Shown: positions 26,925 to 36,365 of the stretch, one piece after another
Position numbering within the stretch: position 1 is the stretch's first letter
Layout: every line of letters starts with the position of its first letter
The notes under the pieces: model-generated
Seen by the model: the letters and a program-made list of their open reading frames with translations, nothing else
What the model was told of the DNA's origin: nothing
The model's database searches: none
Position numbers and translations under genes: made by a program
Assembly (NCBI GenBank): GCA_016192705.1
Contig: JACPTQ010000074.1
Span: forward strand, 25,625 to 89,624
Direction of reading: 5' to 3'
Length of the DNA stretch: 64,000 nucleotides
Origin: Deltaproteobacteria bacterium
GTDB lineage: Bacteria; Myxococcota; JACPTQ01

Positions 26925-29454
26925 CGACCAAACGAAGTCCGCGCACCTCGTCGCCACGACGAATCTCGACTGTTTCCCTGCCGAGCGATTCAAAGTTCCG
27001 CGCTGATACCCGAATCGTCGCCGTCCCCATCGGAAGCCCGGTCAGCCGAAACCGCCCGACCGCATCGGTTCGCGCGACGCGACCGCCCACATCGACCGTT
27101 GCCAGCGCGACGCCGCGCCCGTCCGCGTCGGACACCACTTCGCCCGATACCGCACCGCCTTCAACGAGATCGATCTCAACTTCACTCGCCTCCCCCACTT
27201 TGACGCTCACGACCTCTGTCGCCGAGACAAGCCCGTCCGCATCAACGCGAAGCTTGTGCAGACCGGCCGGCAGTGGCCCGAGCTCGAATCGGCCGTCCAC
27301 GCCTTGAGCCGTCGCGCCCGACGGCGTCACCACCGTGAACGCGTCGACCAACCGAAAGCGGTCGCGCGTCACCCGCCCCACGATCCGCCCGCCCTCGACA
27401 AGCTTCAGATCAAACTCCGCATCCAGCGGAACGCCCGCCCGCACGATCGATGGAAACCCGTCCTTCGCCACGCGCACGGCGTAACGCCCGTCGACAACCG
27501 CCTCGAAGCGAAATCGCCCCGTCTCATCTGATGTCGTGGTTCGCGGCGCCACGCGCACCCGCAGAGGCCCACGCTCAACTGTCAACGCCACCTCGGCACC
27601 CGCAACCGGCGCATCGGCGCCATCGAGCACGCGCCCTAAGACGCGGCGCTCCCCGGCGACGAGGCGCAACACCACGTCCTCCTTGAATGTGCGCGCCGTA
27701 ACAACGACTTCGACCTCGCCCCCGCTGAAAGGCTCCTTGACCGCCTCCACCCGTTTTCGCCCGGGACCGCAGCGCAAACGAAACGCACCATTCTCGTGCG
27801 CGCGCATCACCGCCTCGTACCGCCGTGTCGCAACGTCGACGACCCGCACGAGGGCCCCACCCAACGCACGCCCCGCCGCATCTTCCACGACGCCCGCCAC
27901 CCCGCTCGCGCGCGCCACCCGCACATCAAGCGTCACCAAACCGCCTTCTGCAAGCGACGCTTCCTTCGAATGACCCGCCGCAAAGAGAGGATGCGTCGCC
28001 CGAACGGCGATGGCACCGGGCGAAATCCCCGACACGTGAAAGCGTCCCGCCGCATCCGTCTTGAATGACCGCATCTCTTTGTACGGCACGCCAAGCTTTG
28101 CAAACGTCGCGGTAAGCGCCCGAACCGTGAGATCAGAAACAATGGTGACGCCCGTTTCACTCGACATCGACGTCACTTCAATCGCCGCCGCTTCGATGGG
28201 CTCGTCGCTCGGCCCGGTTACGCGCCCCGAAACAGCACCCGTCGGCGGCAGTTCGATTTCAACACCTGCATCGCCCACATCGACGCGAATCGATTTTGCG
28301 CGAACGGGGGGCTGCCCAGGTGCAAACACGGAAGCGAAAACGGATAAACCACCATCGGCGCGCGCGGGCCAAAGCGAACGCGAAAACCGGCCATCCGGCG
28401 CGGTGACGGAGGCGACAGGGAAAACGGACAGCTCCTCCTCCGAGAAGAGGACGACCGCCCCCAGAACGCCTTTTCGATCTGAACCGACCACTTGACCCTT
28501 TATGCGTGGCGCGGGCTGGACATTCAGTGTCGCGGTGCGGTGCGGCGCCGCAGGACTGACTTCAACCGTCACGGACCGCGACGCTTCGCCCGTTCGCGTT
28601 TCCGCACGGACCCAATAAATGCCCGGCGGAATGGGCGACAGCGCGAATTCGCCACTCCGCCCGCTCGACGTCACAAGCGGCGGAAACAGACCGCTCCCCG
28701 CGATCGTGACCGTCGCCTGGACGGGACCGGACGGCGATCGAACAACGCCACTCACCTCGCCGACCGGATCGAGCACAACGTCCGCGCGATCGCCGGGCAA
28801 CAGTTCGGAACGCCCTCCGGCTGCGTACCCCGCCTTCTCAACCACCAATGCGACGGGAGCCGCAGAAAGTCCGCGCAACCGAAAAACGCCGTCCGCATTT
28901 GTGAGCGCGAGCGACGGCACCGCGCCTTCACCGTCGAATCGCGGCTCGGCGCGAACAACGGCATGGGGAATGGGGAGTGAATCCGGCGTTGTCACGCGCC
29001 CTTCGAGAACCGACTCGCGCTCGAGCGCTGCGGCGCCCAATCGACCGCCAACAGAAATCCACCGCGACGCAAACCCGGGCAAGGCCGCGAAAACCCGCTC
29101 GGCACCTGATGTCGCGGGCGTAGCCAGCGCCGTGGCATCCAGGCGTGCATCGCCCTCCGCGCCCAAGAGACGGTATCCCGTGCTCGCCGCCAAATCGCAG
29201 AGGGAAGACTCAACGTCAGCGACCAGACCGACGCCGAGCGCCGCCGTCATCATCGATGGCCCGAGTGTCCCCGCAAGCAGCGTCACACCGCGATGCGACA
29301 CGTGCGTGCCGAGCGTCGCCAGCACCGCGTCGCGCCGAGCCGCGCCGTTCAACGACTCGTCGCTGGGTGCGGCAACGGAAACCCGCAGCGTCACGCCTCG
29401 CTCCGCTCCTGGGATGAGCGCCGAGAAGAGAGCCGCTAGCCACGCGCCCCGCAA
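26902..29454 (-). CDS. Secreted multi-domain carboxypeptidase-regulatory-like (Ig-fold) protein
   Basis: The 850-residue protein starts at TTG, supported by GAAGGA 7 nt upstream and by its position directly after the sigma54 activator stop. The N-terminus is weakly hydrophobic ([15 protein letters not shown]). After about 150 residues it consists of some eight repeats of about 80 residues with the pattern G.V.......P...A.V.......G.F....L..G.Y.......A, the CarboxypepD_reg/SpaA-like beta-sandwich. Such proteins are typically structural or adhesive envelope components. It is the last gene of a kinase/activator operon. No enzyme motif seen. Confidence 0.78.
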   Translation of the reverse strand: MRGAWLAALFSALIPGAERGVTLRVSVAAPSDESLNGAARRDAVLATLGTHVSHRGVTLLAGTLGPSMMTAALGVGLVADVESSLCDLAASTGYRLLGAEGDARLDATALATPATSGAERVFAALPGFASRWISVGGRLGAAALERESVLEGRVTTPDSLPIPHAVVRAEPRFDGEGAVPSLALTNADGVFRLRGLSAAPVALVVEKAGYAAGGRSELLPGDRADVVLDPVGEVSGVVRSPSGPVQATVTIAGSGLFPPLVTSSGRSGEFALSPIPPGIYWVRAETRTGEASRSVTVEVSPAAPHRTATLNVQPAPRIKGQVVGSDRKGVLGAVVLFSEEELSVFPVASVTAPDGRFSRSLWPARADGGLSVFASVFAPGQPPVRAKSIRVDVGDAGVEIELPPTGAVSGRVTGPSDEPIEAAAIEVTSMSSETGVTIVSDLTVRALTATFAKLGVPYKEMRSFKTDAAGRFHVSGISPGAIAVRATHPLFAAGHSKEASLAEGGLVTLDVRVARASGVAGVVEDAAGRALGGALVRVVDVATRRYEAVMRAHENGAFRLRCGPGRKRVEAVKEPFSGGEVEVVVTARTFKEDVVLRLVAGERRVLGRVLDGADAPVAGAEVALTVERGPLRVRVAPRTTTSDETGRFRFEAVVDGRYAVRVAKDGFPSIVRAGVPLDAEFDLKLVEGGRIVGRVTRDRFRLVDAFTVVTPSGATAQGVDGRFELGPLPAGLHKLRVDADGLVSATEVVSVKVGEASEVEIDLVEGGAVSGEVVSDADGRGVALATVDVGGRVARTDAVGRFRLTGLPMGTATIRVSARNFESLGRETVEIRRGDEVRGLRLVVIPVRNP

Positions 29455-29457
29455 ACA

Positions 29458-31260
29458 TCAATCCTTCGCGTCATCCGTTTTTTCCAAGAACCTAAAAATC
29501 GTCCGCGGGTCCACCCCGAGCTCCCGCGCCGTTTTCGTGCGATTCCCCTGGTTCCGGATGAGCGCCTCTTCGATGGTGCGCCGCCGAAACTTTTCCTCCG
29601 CAACGGCGAGCGTTTCGACATCACGCTCTGCGATTTTCGTCTCATCGAGCCCGAGATCGCCAACGCCGATGACGCTCGCGTCGGCCATCACGGCGGCCCG
29701 CCGCACGCGGTTTTCCAGCTCGCGAACGTTTCCGGGCCACGCATACCGGCGCATCGCCTCGATCGCCTGCGGCGAAAACCCTTCGGCGCGCACGCGGCCA
29801 TCTTTCGCGGCCTGGCGCAGCAAATACTTCGCAATGACAAGAATGTCGTCGCCGCGATCGCGAAGCGGCGGCAAACGCAGCTGCACAACGTTCAACCGGT
29901 AATAGAGGTCCTCGCGAAATCGGCCATCGCGGATGTCGTCCTCCAGCGGACGATTCGTCGCCGCAACGATCCGAATGTCGATCGCGACCGGTCGCAACTC
30001 ACCAACGGGCGTCACGGCACGGTCTTGAAGCGCATTCAAAATCTTGACCTGCAAGTGAATCGGCATCTCGCCGATTTCGTCGAGAAACAGCGTCCCGTGA
30101 TTCGCCGCGACAAACCGCCCCATCCGCGCCTGCGTCGCCCCCGTGAACGCCCCGCGCGCGTGCCCAAACAACTCGCTCTCGAGCAGATTCTCAGGAATCG
30201 CGCCACAGTTGATCGACACAAACGGCCCCGCTTGGCGCGCACTGCGGTTGTGCAGCTCACGCGCAACGAGTTCCTTCCCGGTCCCCGTCTCGCCGGTCAA
30301 CAGCACAGTGACATCCGTCGGCGCCACTTTCTCGACCTCGACGTACACGCGCCGCATCGGCCCGCAATCGCCGATGAGCTCACCAAATCGAACCGCCTTG
30401 AGCTGCGCGGCGAGCTCGACGTTTTCGCTTCGGAGCCGCCGCACGAGCATCGCGTTTTGCAAAATGAGCGACGCCTGCGACGCAAACACAGACAACACCT
30501 CGAGGTCGCTGTTCGTGAAAAGGTTCACGACGTTGTTGTTGCCGACATATATGAGGCCGAGAATCTCACCCTTCTCAAGAAGCGGTACACACATCACCGA
30601 ACAAAGCGCGAGACTCACGACGGACAGCGAATTCTTGAGCTCGTCGTCGCTCTGAGCATCGGACACAATCACGGGGCGCCGCTCACGCACCACTTTCGCG
30701 AGAATGCTGTCCGAAACCTTCTCGACCGCGTCGACAATGTTCTCGCGCTGAAAGTTGCGCGCGACTTTCACGCGAAACTGCCCGTCCTCGACGAGGATGA
30801 GAAAACCCTTATCGGCGTTCGAAATCGCGATGACCGCGTCCATGAGGCTCTCGAGCAAGCTGTCGATTTCAAACACGCCGGTCAGCCGCGACGAAAACTC
30901 GAACAGTTTTTTTAGTCCCGCCAGCTCCGACTCAGGTCGCCGCGCGGACCGAGTTGTTGCTGGCTCATCATCAAACAACCGAAACTCGAGCTCCACACCG
31001 CCCAACGAAATCCGGTCGCGGTGCGCGAGAAACGTCTCGCGAAGCTTCTTGCCGTTAACGGCGATCTCGAGCTTTTTATCAACCACGGAAACAGCAAAGC
31101 GCCCGCCATCGCAATAAACCTGCGCGTGCGTCGCCGCGATCGCTGGCGAATCGAGCACAATGTCGTTGTCGGGTGACCGCCCGATCGACGTTAAATTCTT
31201 GCGCAACGAAAACGTCTGGGGCGGCGACACACCCGGGAGAAGGGCCTTAAGGAGCGGCAC
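29458..31260 (-). CDS. Sigma54-dependent activator with FHA and GAF domains
   Basis: The 600-residue enhancer-binding protein has an N-terminal FHA domain (about residues 15-95; [14 protein letters not shown]), which binds phosphothreonine, then a GAF sensor (about 115-275), an AAA+ domain with Walker A GETGTGKE, the sigma54-contact loop GAFTGA and Walker [11 protein letters not shown], and a Fis-type helix-turn-helix at the C-terminus ([20 protein letters not shown]). A Ser/Thr kinase is encoded two genes upstream in the same operon, the usual arrangement for phosphorylation-dependent FHA activators in myxobacteria. No receiver domain is present. Confidence 0.95.
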   Translation of the reverse strand: MPLLKALLPGVSPPQTFSLRKNLTSIGRSPDNDIVLDSPAIAATHAQVYCDGGRFAVSVVDKKLEIAVNGKKLRETFLAHRDRISLGGVELEFRLFDDEPATTRSARRPESELAGLKKLFEFSSRLTGVFEIDSLLESLMDAVIAISNADKGFLILVEDGQFRVKVARNFQRENIVDAVEKVSDSILAKVVRERRPVIVSDAQSDDELKNSLSVVSLALCSVMCVPLLEKGEILGLIYVGNNNVVNLFTNSDLEVLSVFASQASLILQNAMLVRRLRSENVELAAQLKAVRFGELIGDCGPMRRVYVEVEKVAPTDVTVLLTGETGTGKELVARELHNRSARQAGPFVSINCGAIPENLLESELFGHARGAFTGATQARMGRFVAANHGTLFLDEIGEMPIHLQVKILNALQDRAVTPVGELRPVAIDIRIVAATNRPLEDDIRDGRFREDLYYRLNVVQLRLPPLRDRGDDILVIAKYLLRQAAKDGRVRAEGFSPQAIEAMRRYAWPGNVRELENRVRRAAVMADASVIGVGDLGLDETKIAERDVETLAVAEEKFRRRTIEEALIRNQGNRTKTARELGVDPRTIFRFLEKTDDAKD

Positions 31261-31272
31261 CCCTTTCTCATC

Positions 31273-32184
31273 TCAGAAAGGAAGCTCGATTGTCAAACCG
31301 GCGCCAGACCCTCTGCGCCCCGCGCCAATCCACGGCGTGAGCGTGCCCGACGTTCGCGCGGGCGGTCGATACCCTTTGGGCGGTTTGTCGAGCCGCTCGA
31401 ACGTTGTCCGCGCGGGATTGAATCGCACAAACGCATCGATAACGCCGAAAAGCACGAGCGAGCCAAACACCGCGACCGACGACAGCTGAACCACCTGCAA
31501 CCCTTTCGCGCGCGTGACATCGGCCGCCGCAAACCGACCATCCGACCCACGCAGCGCTTCGATCGCAACGTACGACGCGATGTTCGCCCCCAACGAAAGG
31601 ACCTGTCCGACGAGGAGCGCCGCGCCCTTCCCAGTCTCGCCGTTTTGGAACTGCCCCGCGCCAAACGGGAGTATGTTGACGAACTTGCTTCTCGTCTCGA
31701 CCCGCTGCACGACAAACTCGCGACGCGCCCGACGCCGCTTCTCTTCTTCCTCGCGCAGCCGTCGCTCGATCTCGGCTCGCCGCTTCGCCTCCTCCGCAAG
31801 GCGCACCTCCGCAGCCGCGCGCTTTTCCGCGAGCTCGTCCCGCAACTTATCAAACATCGCGATGACGTCCGGTGGATAAACGAGAGGATCCAGCCGATGA
31901 GACGGGCGATTTTCGAGGAGGAGCCGCTCAAACTCCTCGCGAGAATTCGTGAAATCACGCGCCAAAAAATGACTGACGCCGAGAAGCTCGCGGGCGCTCA
32001 CAATGTCGTCTTCACGCTCGAGCCGGGGGCGCGGGTATAAAACGCCACGTAACGCGCGCGCCGCTTCTGCGAATTGGCCCTGAATAAACGCCTTTCGTGC
32101 GCGTCGAAGATCGTCCCGCGCGGACTCAGCCATCGCGGTTGTGGGGAGCACGAGAACAACGAGTGCGCGCACAAACGACTTCAC
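31273..32184 (-). CDS. Envelope protein with TPR-like start, coiled coil and glycine-rich membrane hairpin
   Basis: The 303-residue protein has a signal peptide (FVRALVVLVLPTTAMAE), a short repeat-like helical part (ARKAFIQGQFAEAARALRGVL), a charged coiled coil (about residues 110-165, EEKRRRARRE) and two hydrophobic stretches around FGAGQFQNGETGKGAALLVG, resembling 'PG.GQ..NG...KG' segments of DUF5683-like envelope proteins. It sits between the Ser/Thr kinase and the sigma54 activator, with gaps of 29 and 12 bp. Function unknown; it may be the kinase's envelope partner. Confidence 0.65.
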   Translation of the reverse strand: MKSFVRALVVLVLPTTAMAESARDDLRRARKAFIQGQFAEAARALRGVLYPRPRLEREDDIVSARELLGVSHFLARDFTNSREEFERLLLENRPSHRLDPLVYPPDVIAMFDKLRDELAEKRAAAEVRLAEEAKRRAEIERRLREEEEKRRRARREFVVQRVETRSKFVNILPFGAGQFQNGETGKGAALLVGQVLSLGANIASYVAIEALRGSDGRFAAADVTRAKGLQVVQLSSVAVFGSLVLFGVIDAFVRFNPARTTFERLDKPPKGYRPPARTSGTLTPWIGAGRRGSGAGLTIELPF

Positions 32185-32213
32185 CGCGCGTCATCGTACC
32201 TCGAAGAACGGTG

Positions 32214-34163
32214 TTACGGCGAACTGAACTGAACGGTTGTCGTGGTCGCGAGGCCGGCCGTAACCTTCACGGTCTTGCGACCCTCAAGCGAGCCGCGCAC
32301 AACGCGCACCTCGACGAGCCGATGCGGTGAACCCTCGGCCGTGTCCGCGATCTGAACGCGAATCGGGCGGCGCGCCGATTCCGACGTCGTGCCCTTGCGC
32401 GAGCCATTCACATAGACATCGGCCTCGTCGCCTGAATGAACGGTGAGGTAGGCCGGTAACCACGGGAGGCTACGCGTTACCGGAGGCATCGCGCCGTTCG
32501 AGGGGACCGACACCCAATCCTCCCACGGCGAACATCCCGCGGCCTCAAACCGAACCCGGTGCCGTCCCGGCCGCAACGCAACAATCGCTCGCCCATGCCC
32601 CTTGAATTCGCGATTAACAAATATCTTAGCGGCGAGAGGAAACGCCACGAGCGACACTTCGCGTCGTTCGAGCTTTCCACGGAACGGTGTCCCATCGCGA
32701 CGTGGCTCAACAAAGTGAACGCGCGTTTCGCGCACGTCACGCCGAGCCCGTGCGGATGCCCTCGGCAATCCGTTGGCATCATTCATGACGTGTGCGCTGG
32801 CAAGTTTCGTTTGACCGGCGTCGACGCCACCCCTCGCCGTTCTCGCCGCCGCATCCGCTCCCGCTCCCGCTGCCGCAACCGCTCGCGCTCCCGCTGCCGC
32901 AACCGCTCCCGCACCCGAATCCGCAACCGCGCGCGCATGCGCACCCGCACCCGGTCCCGCATCCGCTACCGCACCCGCAACCGCTCGCGCTTCCGTCCCC
33001 GCAACCGCTTCCGTCCCCACTCCCCTCCCCGACGAATCGATCCCGACAAGCGCCGCGACCGCCGCCCCGGCGCCCACCGCAGCGACCGCTGCCGCCACCG
33101 CCGCCGCTTTCCACAAGCGACGAGCCGCCCCCACGCGCCGTACGGCCTGAAGAACGCTGGGGTTCGACGGCTCAATCGACAACACGCGATCGTAATTCGC
33201 AAGCGCCAGCGCGACCTGTCCGCGTCGCCGCGCCTCATCGCCGCGCCGCCGAAGAACCCCAACGATCCGCTTTGCAAAAACCTGCGTGTAACCGCCAACA
33301 TCCGCGAAAAAACGACAGAGCTCAGCCGGTGCATCGTCGATCTCGACGTCGTCAAGAATCGCCTTGAGCTCCGCGCGCATCTCGATCGCTGTTTGAAACC
33401 GCTCAGCCGGCTCGTGCGCAAGCGACCGCCGAATGGCCGCCGCGAGGCGATCCGACACTTGGCTGTTCATTCGCGCCGGGTCCGCAAAATCACCGTCCGC
33501 GATTCGTCGTAAAAGGGCGCTCGGGTTCGGCCCCGAGAAAGGCAAGTCGCCGACAACAAGCCAATAAAACACCGTTCCCAGCGAGAAGATATCCGACCGA
33601 ACGTCGAGCGGCTTCCCTTCGAGCAGCTCGGGCGGCATATGCGCCGGCGACCCAATGAGAGCGCCCGTCGCCGTGAGCGTCTCAGCGTCGATCATCTGCG
33701 CGATGCCGAAGTCGGTCAGCTTCAAGACGCCGTCGTCGCGAATCATGATGTTCTCGGGCTTAACGTCGCGATGCACGATCCCAAAGCCGTGCGCGTGCCC
33801 AAGCGCTCCCGCGAGTTCGTGCGCGATCATCAGGCCGATTTCTGGGAACGGAATTCCGTGCTGCTCGACAAACGTGCGCAACGTCTGCCCGCGAATGAAC
33901 TCGGTGACGATAAAGCTGTCGGGCGAATCGGGCCCCGACGTGTCGTAGATTTCAAGGATGTTTGGGTGCGAAAGCCGCGCAACCGCCTGCGCCTCGCGCT
34001 GAAACCTGAGCTTCGACTCCGGGCGGTTTTGGAGGTGCGGGTGGAGCACTTTGACGGCGACGTCGCGATTGAGCACCGTGTCGTGCCCGCGATAAACCGT
34101 TGCCATGCCGCCCTGGCCGATCTCCTCGACAACTCGGTATCGCGCAAGGACCTTGCCCAGCAT
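32214..34163 (-). CDS. Transmembrane Ser/Thr protein kinase with PEGA-like C-terminus
   Basis: I chose the ATG at 34163 (MLGKVLARYRVVEEIGQGG), giving 649 residues. The Hanks-type kinase domain covers about residues 10-275: GQGGMATV glycine loop, VAVKVL lysine, IVHRDVKPENI catalytic loop and LTDFGIA. A TPR-like segment follows, then one Ala-rich transmembrane helix near residue 390, a roughly 60-residue Ala/Gly/Val low-complexity linker encoded by a hexanucleotide tract, and an extracytoplasmic part with a PEGA-like domain (AAKIFVNREFKGHGRAIVALRPGRH). First gene of the signalling operon; the FHA activator is a plausible substrate. Confidence 0.93.
   Translation of the reverse strand: MLGKVLARYRVVEEIGQGGMATVYRGHDTVLNRDVAVKVLHPHLQNRPESKLRFQREAQAVARLSHPNILEIYDTSGPDSPDSFIVTEFIRGQTLRTFVEQHGIPFPEIGLMIAHELAGALGHAHGFGIVHRDVKPENIMIRDDGVLKLTDFGIAQMIDAETLTATGALIGSPAHMPPELLEGKPLDVRSDIFSLGTVFYWLVVGDLPFSGPNPSALLRRIADGDFADPARMNSQVSDRLAAAIRRSLAHEPAERFQTAIEMRAELKAILDDVEIDDAPAELCRFFADVGGYTQVFAKRIVGVLRRRGDEARRRGQVALALANYDRVLSIEPSNPSVLQAVRRVGAARRLWKAAAVAAAVAAVGAGAAVAALVGIDSSGRGVGTEAVAGTEARAVAGAVADAGPGAGAHARAVADSGAGAVAAAGARAVAAAGAGADAAARTARGGVDAGQTKLASAHVMNDANGLPRASARARRDVRETRVHFVEPRRDGTPFRGKLERREVSLVAFPLAAKIFVNREFKGHGRAIVALRPGRHRVRFEAAGCSPWEDWVSVPSNGAMPPVTRSLPWLPAYLTVHSGDEADVYVNGSRKGTTSESARRPIRVQIADTAEGSPHRLVEVRVVRGSLEGRKTVKVTAGLATTTTVQFSSP
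32846..33018. repeat. Degenerate NCCGCN hexanucleotide tract inside the kinase gene
   Basis: A period-6 array of CCGCNN-type units (CCGCTC, CCGCAA, CCGCAC and similar) runs for about 170 bp and encodes the Ala/Gly/Val linker on the minus strand. It is the same motif as the non-coding tract at 63716-63864. Because the unit is 6 bp, length changes keep the frame. Confidence 0.75.
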
Positions 34164-34269
34164 CAACGCTCCACGGCCGTAAAAGCGACCTTCTCGGAGG
34201 CGCAAAACCACCCGAGTGTGTCACATTTTATCTCCGCTTCGATCCGGTGTCACCGCCCTTTCACCGGCC

Positions 34270-34299
34270 TTGCGCAAAAGCCTGTGCGAACGCTATTCT
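34270..34299 (+). promoter_or_regulatory. Putative promoter of larE
   Basis: TTGCGC (34270-34275) and TATTCT (34294-34299) are separated by 18 bp. The larE ATG at 34308 is 8 nt after the -10 box with no Shine-Dalgarno sequence, as expected for a leaderless mRNA. Confidence 0.5.
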
Positions 34300-34307
34300 A
34301 GACTTCT

Positions 34308-35120
34308 ATGGTCGCTCACAAACTCGACGCCCTCGGCACCGCCATCGCACGTTACGACAGCGCGCTTGTCGCTTTTTCAGGTGGTGTCGACTCAACGCTC
34401 GTCCTCAAGGTCGCGTACGATATGCTTCGCGACCACGTCGTTGCCGTGACCGCCGTTTCGGCGTCGCTCTCAGAGCGCGAACGGAAAGCGACACTCGACC
34501 TTGCGGCTTCGATTGGCGCCACGCACCTCTCGGTCGATTCAAACGAGCTCAACGACCCCAACTACGCCGCAAATCCGACGAACCGATGCTACTTCTGCAA
34601 ATCTGAGCTTTACGACATCTGCGCAAAGGTCGCGCGCGAACGGGGCCTCGCCGTGACTCTCGACGGTCTCATCACCGATGACCTCGACGACGACCGTCCG
34701 GGGCGCAAGGCCGCCGCCGAACATCGCGTCGTGAGCCCTCTACTTGACGCCGGTTTCACAAAAGACGACGTCCGCGCCGCAGCCCGCGCGCTCGGCCTTC
34801 CCAATTGGGACAAGCCAGCAACCCCATGCCTTTCGTCGCGCGTTCCGCACGGTCGCGCCATTACGCTCGCACTTTTGCGCGAGATCGAGCTTTGCGAGGA
34901 GTTCCTTCGCGATCGTGGATTTGGCGTGGTGCGCGTGCGGCATCTCGGCGACACGGCGCGGCTCGAGCTCGGCACTAGCGATCTCGCCCGATTCGACTCC
35001 GAAACACGCACGGCGTTCGAGCGTCACGCGACGTCGCTCGGATTCGCGAAAATTATTGTTGATGAAAACGGCTACCAGCGTGGCGGCGCCGATCTGTCCT
35101 TACCGGTTATTGCAAACTAA
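34308..35120 (+). CDS. larE: ATP-dependent sulfur transferase LarE
   Basis: LarE supplies sulfur to pyridinium dicarboxylate mononucleotide during synthesis of the nickel-pincer nucleotide cofactor. The 270-residue protein has the PP-loop SGGVDSTL, the downstream PATPCLSSR with the cysteine equivalent to the sacrificial Cys of Lactobacillus LarE, and an additional CxxC (NRCYFCK). Three cysteines in this arrangement are characteristic of the [4Fe-4S]-type LarE that recycles sulfur. larB and larC are not nearby, so it is an orphan in this window. The larE family also contains uncharacterised PP-loop paralogues, so the pathway is inferred. Confidence 0.82.
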   Translation: MVAHKLDALGTAIARYDSALVAFSGGVDSTLVLKVAYDMLRDHVVAVTAVSASLSERERKATLDLAASIGATHLSVDSNELNDPNYAANPTNRCYFCKSELYDICAKVARERGLAVTLDGLITDDLDDDRPGRKAAAEHRVVSPLLDAGFTKDDVRAAARALGLPNWDKPATPCLSSRVPHGRAITLALLREIELCEEFLRDRGFGVVRVRHLGDTARLELGTSDLARFDSETRTAFERHATSLGFAKIIVDENGYQRGGADLSLPVIAN

Positions 35121-35122
35121 AA

Positions 35123-35524
35123 CTAAATTACAGCGCCCTTGGAGGCGAGAAAACGCTTCGTCTCGCGCGAAAGCCCAACGCACTTCGAAAAAACAGCGCC
35201 GGCGACCCGGGCCTCTTCGAAGTTGACGTTCGCGAGCTTTGCCTTGTCGAGCCGCGCGCCCGAAAGGTTCGCGCCCGACAGGTCGGCGTCACGCAGATCG
35301 GCGCCCGAAAGGTCGCTGTCCATGAGGACCGCGCCTTTCAAATTCGAGGCTGCCATCTTCGTGTTGGTGAGATTTGCGCGATTGAGCCGCGCACCGTGGA
35401 GGTCTGCCTTCGTGAAATCGATTCCAGACAGGTCTGCGCAGTTGAGAAACAGGAAGCGCAGATCCGAAAACGCCAAGCTGTCTTTATCCTTGATGCGCTG
35501 GTAAACCGATTTTTTTGCCGCCAT
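35123..35524 (-). CDS. Pentapeptide-repeat protein
   Basis: I chose the ATG at 35524, with GAGGAG 8 nt upstream. The 133-residue protein contains about 14 tandem A(D/N)LxX units (DLSGI, DLHGA, NLTNT, DLSGA and similar), forming the right-handed square beta-helix of pentapeptide-repeat proteins. Some members mimic DNA and inhibit gyrase (Qnr-like), but no Qnr-specific features are visible. It converges on larE, with 2 bp between stop codons. Confidence 0.88.
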   Translation of the reverse strand: MAAKKSVYQRIKDKDSLAFSDLRFLFLNCADLSGIDFTKADLHGARLNRANLTNTKMAASNLKGAVLMDSDLSGADLRDADLSGANLSGARLDKAKLANVNFEEARVAGAVFSKCVGLSRETKRFLASKGAVI

Positions 35525-35842
35525 CAATTCGTCTCCTCGATGTGTTAAGTGTCTAAGAGCCCTTGGTTTTCCTTCTCAATCTCTTCGCGCGGCACCCTGC
35601 CGCCTTCGACAAACAAGGTGAGCACCAATCGTGCCACAGTGCGGCAAAAACATACATGCCGCTGCAACTGAAATCATTGTATTTTTCTTGGAATCGACCC
35701 ACCGTGCGGCCAGCTGTCCCCACAAAAAAGGTGAATTCTCCAACATGTGTCAATTTTTTGAGCGGGGTTTCCAGGCTCCAGTGGGGTCGCTCGTCGGTTG
35801 CCGCGTGGCCCCGCGTCCGCCTCCGAACCCGATTGGGATTTC
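35525..35842. other. Intergenic region without a recognisable gene
   Basis: About 320 bp. It contains a hairpin GCGGCA-N10-TGCCGC at 35641-35662 and otherwise no convincing ORF or codon bias on either strand. It should hold the promoter of the pentapeptide-repeat gene on the minus strand. Confidence 0.3.
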
Positions 35843-35909
35843 AACGCCGAGACGCAAAGACGCAAGGCATAAAGACTTCTCGACTTGGCGTCTCCGCGCC
35901 TTTGCGTTA
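35843..35909. repeat. Short palindromic repeat, copy 1 (intergenic)
   Basis: About 67 bp, starting AACGCCGAGACGCAAAGACG and ending in CTCCGCGCCTTTGCGTT, with complementary ends. A second copy of the same type lies inside the coding sequence at 48056-48130. This is the widely scattered 'ACGCAAAG...CTTTGCGT' type of miniature repeat; the family is recognised from memory and not named. Confidence 0.7.
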
Positions 35910-35925
35910 AGGTCCCGTTCCCGCT

Positions 35926-35955
35926 TTGCCTCGCGCGCACCTCCTGCGCTATACT
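35926..35955 (+). promoter_or_regulatory. Putative promoter of the small membrane protein gene
   Basis: TTGCCT (35926-35931), an 18-bp spacer and TATACT (35950-35955). The GTG start used for the downstream gene is at 35981. Confidence 0.4.
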
Positions 35956-35980
35956 CCTATTGAAGTCGAAGCGATTGAGC

Positions 35981-36328
35981 GTGCCGGACAAAAAAAGTGA
36001 CATCGATGTGGAAGCGCGGATGCGCGAACTCGAAGAAGAGATTCGCCGCACGGTGCCGCCAACCGTTCGCGCACCGGACGTTTCACGCGCCGTGACGCGC
36101 CACTCGACCCCCAGTCTCAACGACGACGCGAAACCCGGCTCGCGCGGGCTTATCCCGACGCTTGGCCTTGCGGCTGTGTTGGTCGTCGGGGGTGTCGTCG
36201 CCTGGACCCTCGTCAAACACGTCATCGTCACGTTGTTTTGGGTCGCGGCGCTTGGCGTCGTCGGATGGGCGGGCTGGAAGATTTGGCGCGGCAAGAAGGT
36301 TAAGAATAAAGGGAAGGAAAACGAGTGA
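35981..36328 (+). CDS. Small membrane protein of unknown function
   Basis: The frame is open from a TTG at 35885, but that part is the palindromic repeat and the promoter, so I use the GTG at 35981 (115 residues). It has a charged N-terminus (KKSDIDVEARMRELEEEIRR, probably a short coiled coil), a linker and two hydrophobic segments (about residues 55-95) ending in a basic tail (KIWRGKKVKNKGKE). It precedes the S41 peptidase gene by about 37 bp and may be co-transcribed. No family recognised. Confidence 0.55.
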   Translation: MPDKKSDIDVEARMRELEEEIRRTVPPTVRAPDVSRAVTRHSTPSLNDDAKPGSRGLIPTLGLAAVLVVGGVVAWTLVKHVIVTLFWVAALGVVGWAGWKIWRGKKVKNKGKENE

Positions 36329-36365
36329 TTAAACCATGGGGCCGAGATGGCCGTCAGGAAGGTCT

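Noticed and set aside
35885..35980. Upstream extension of the small membrane protein before the S41 gene
   Set aside because: The extension is encoded by the palindromic repeat and a promoter-like region, and is not expected to be translated.
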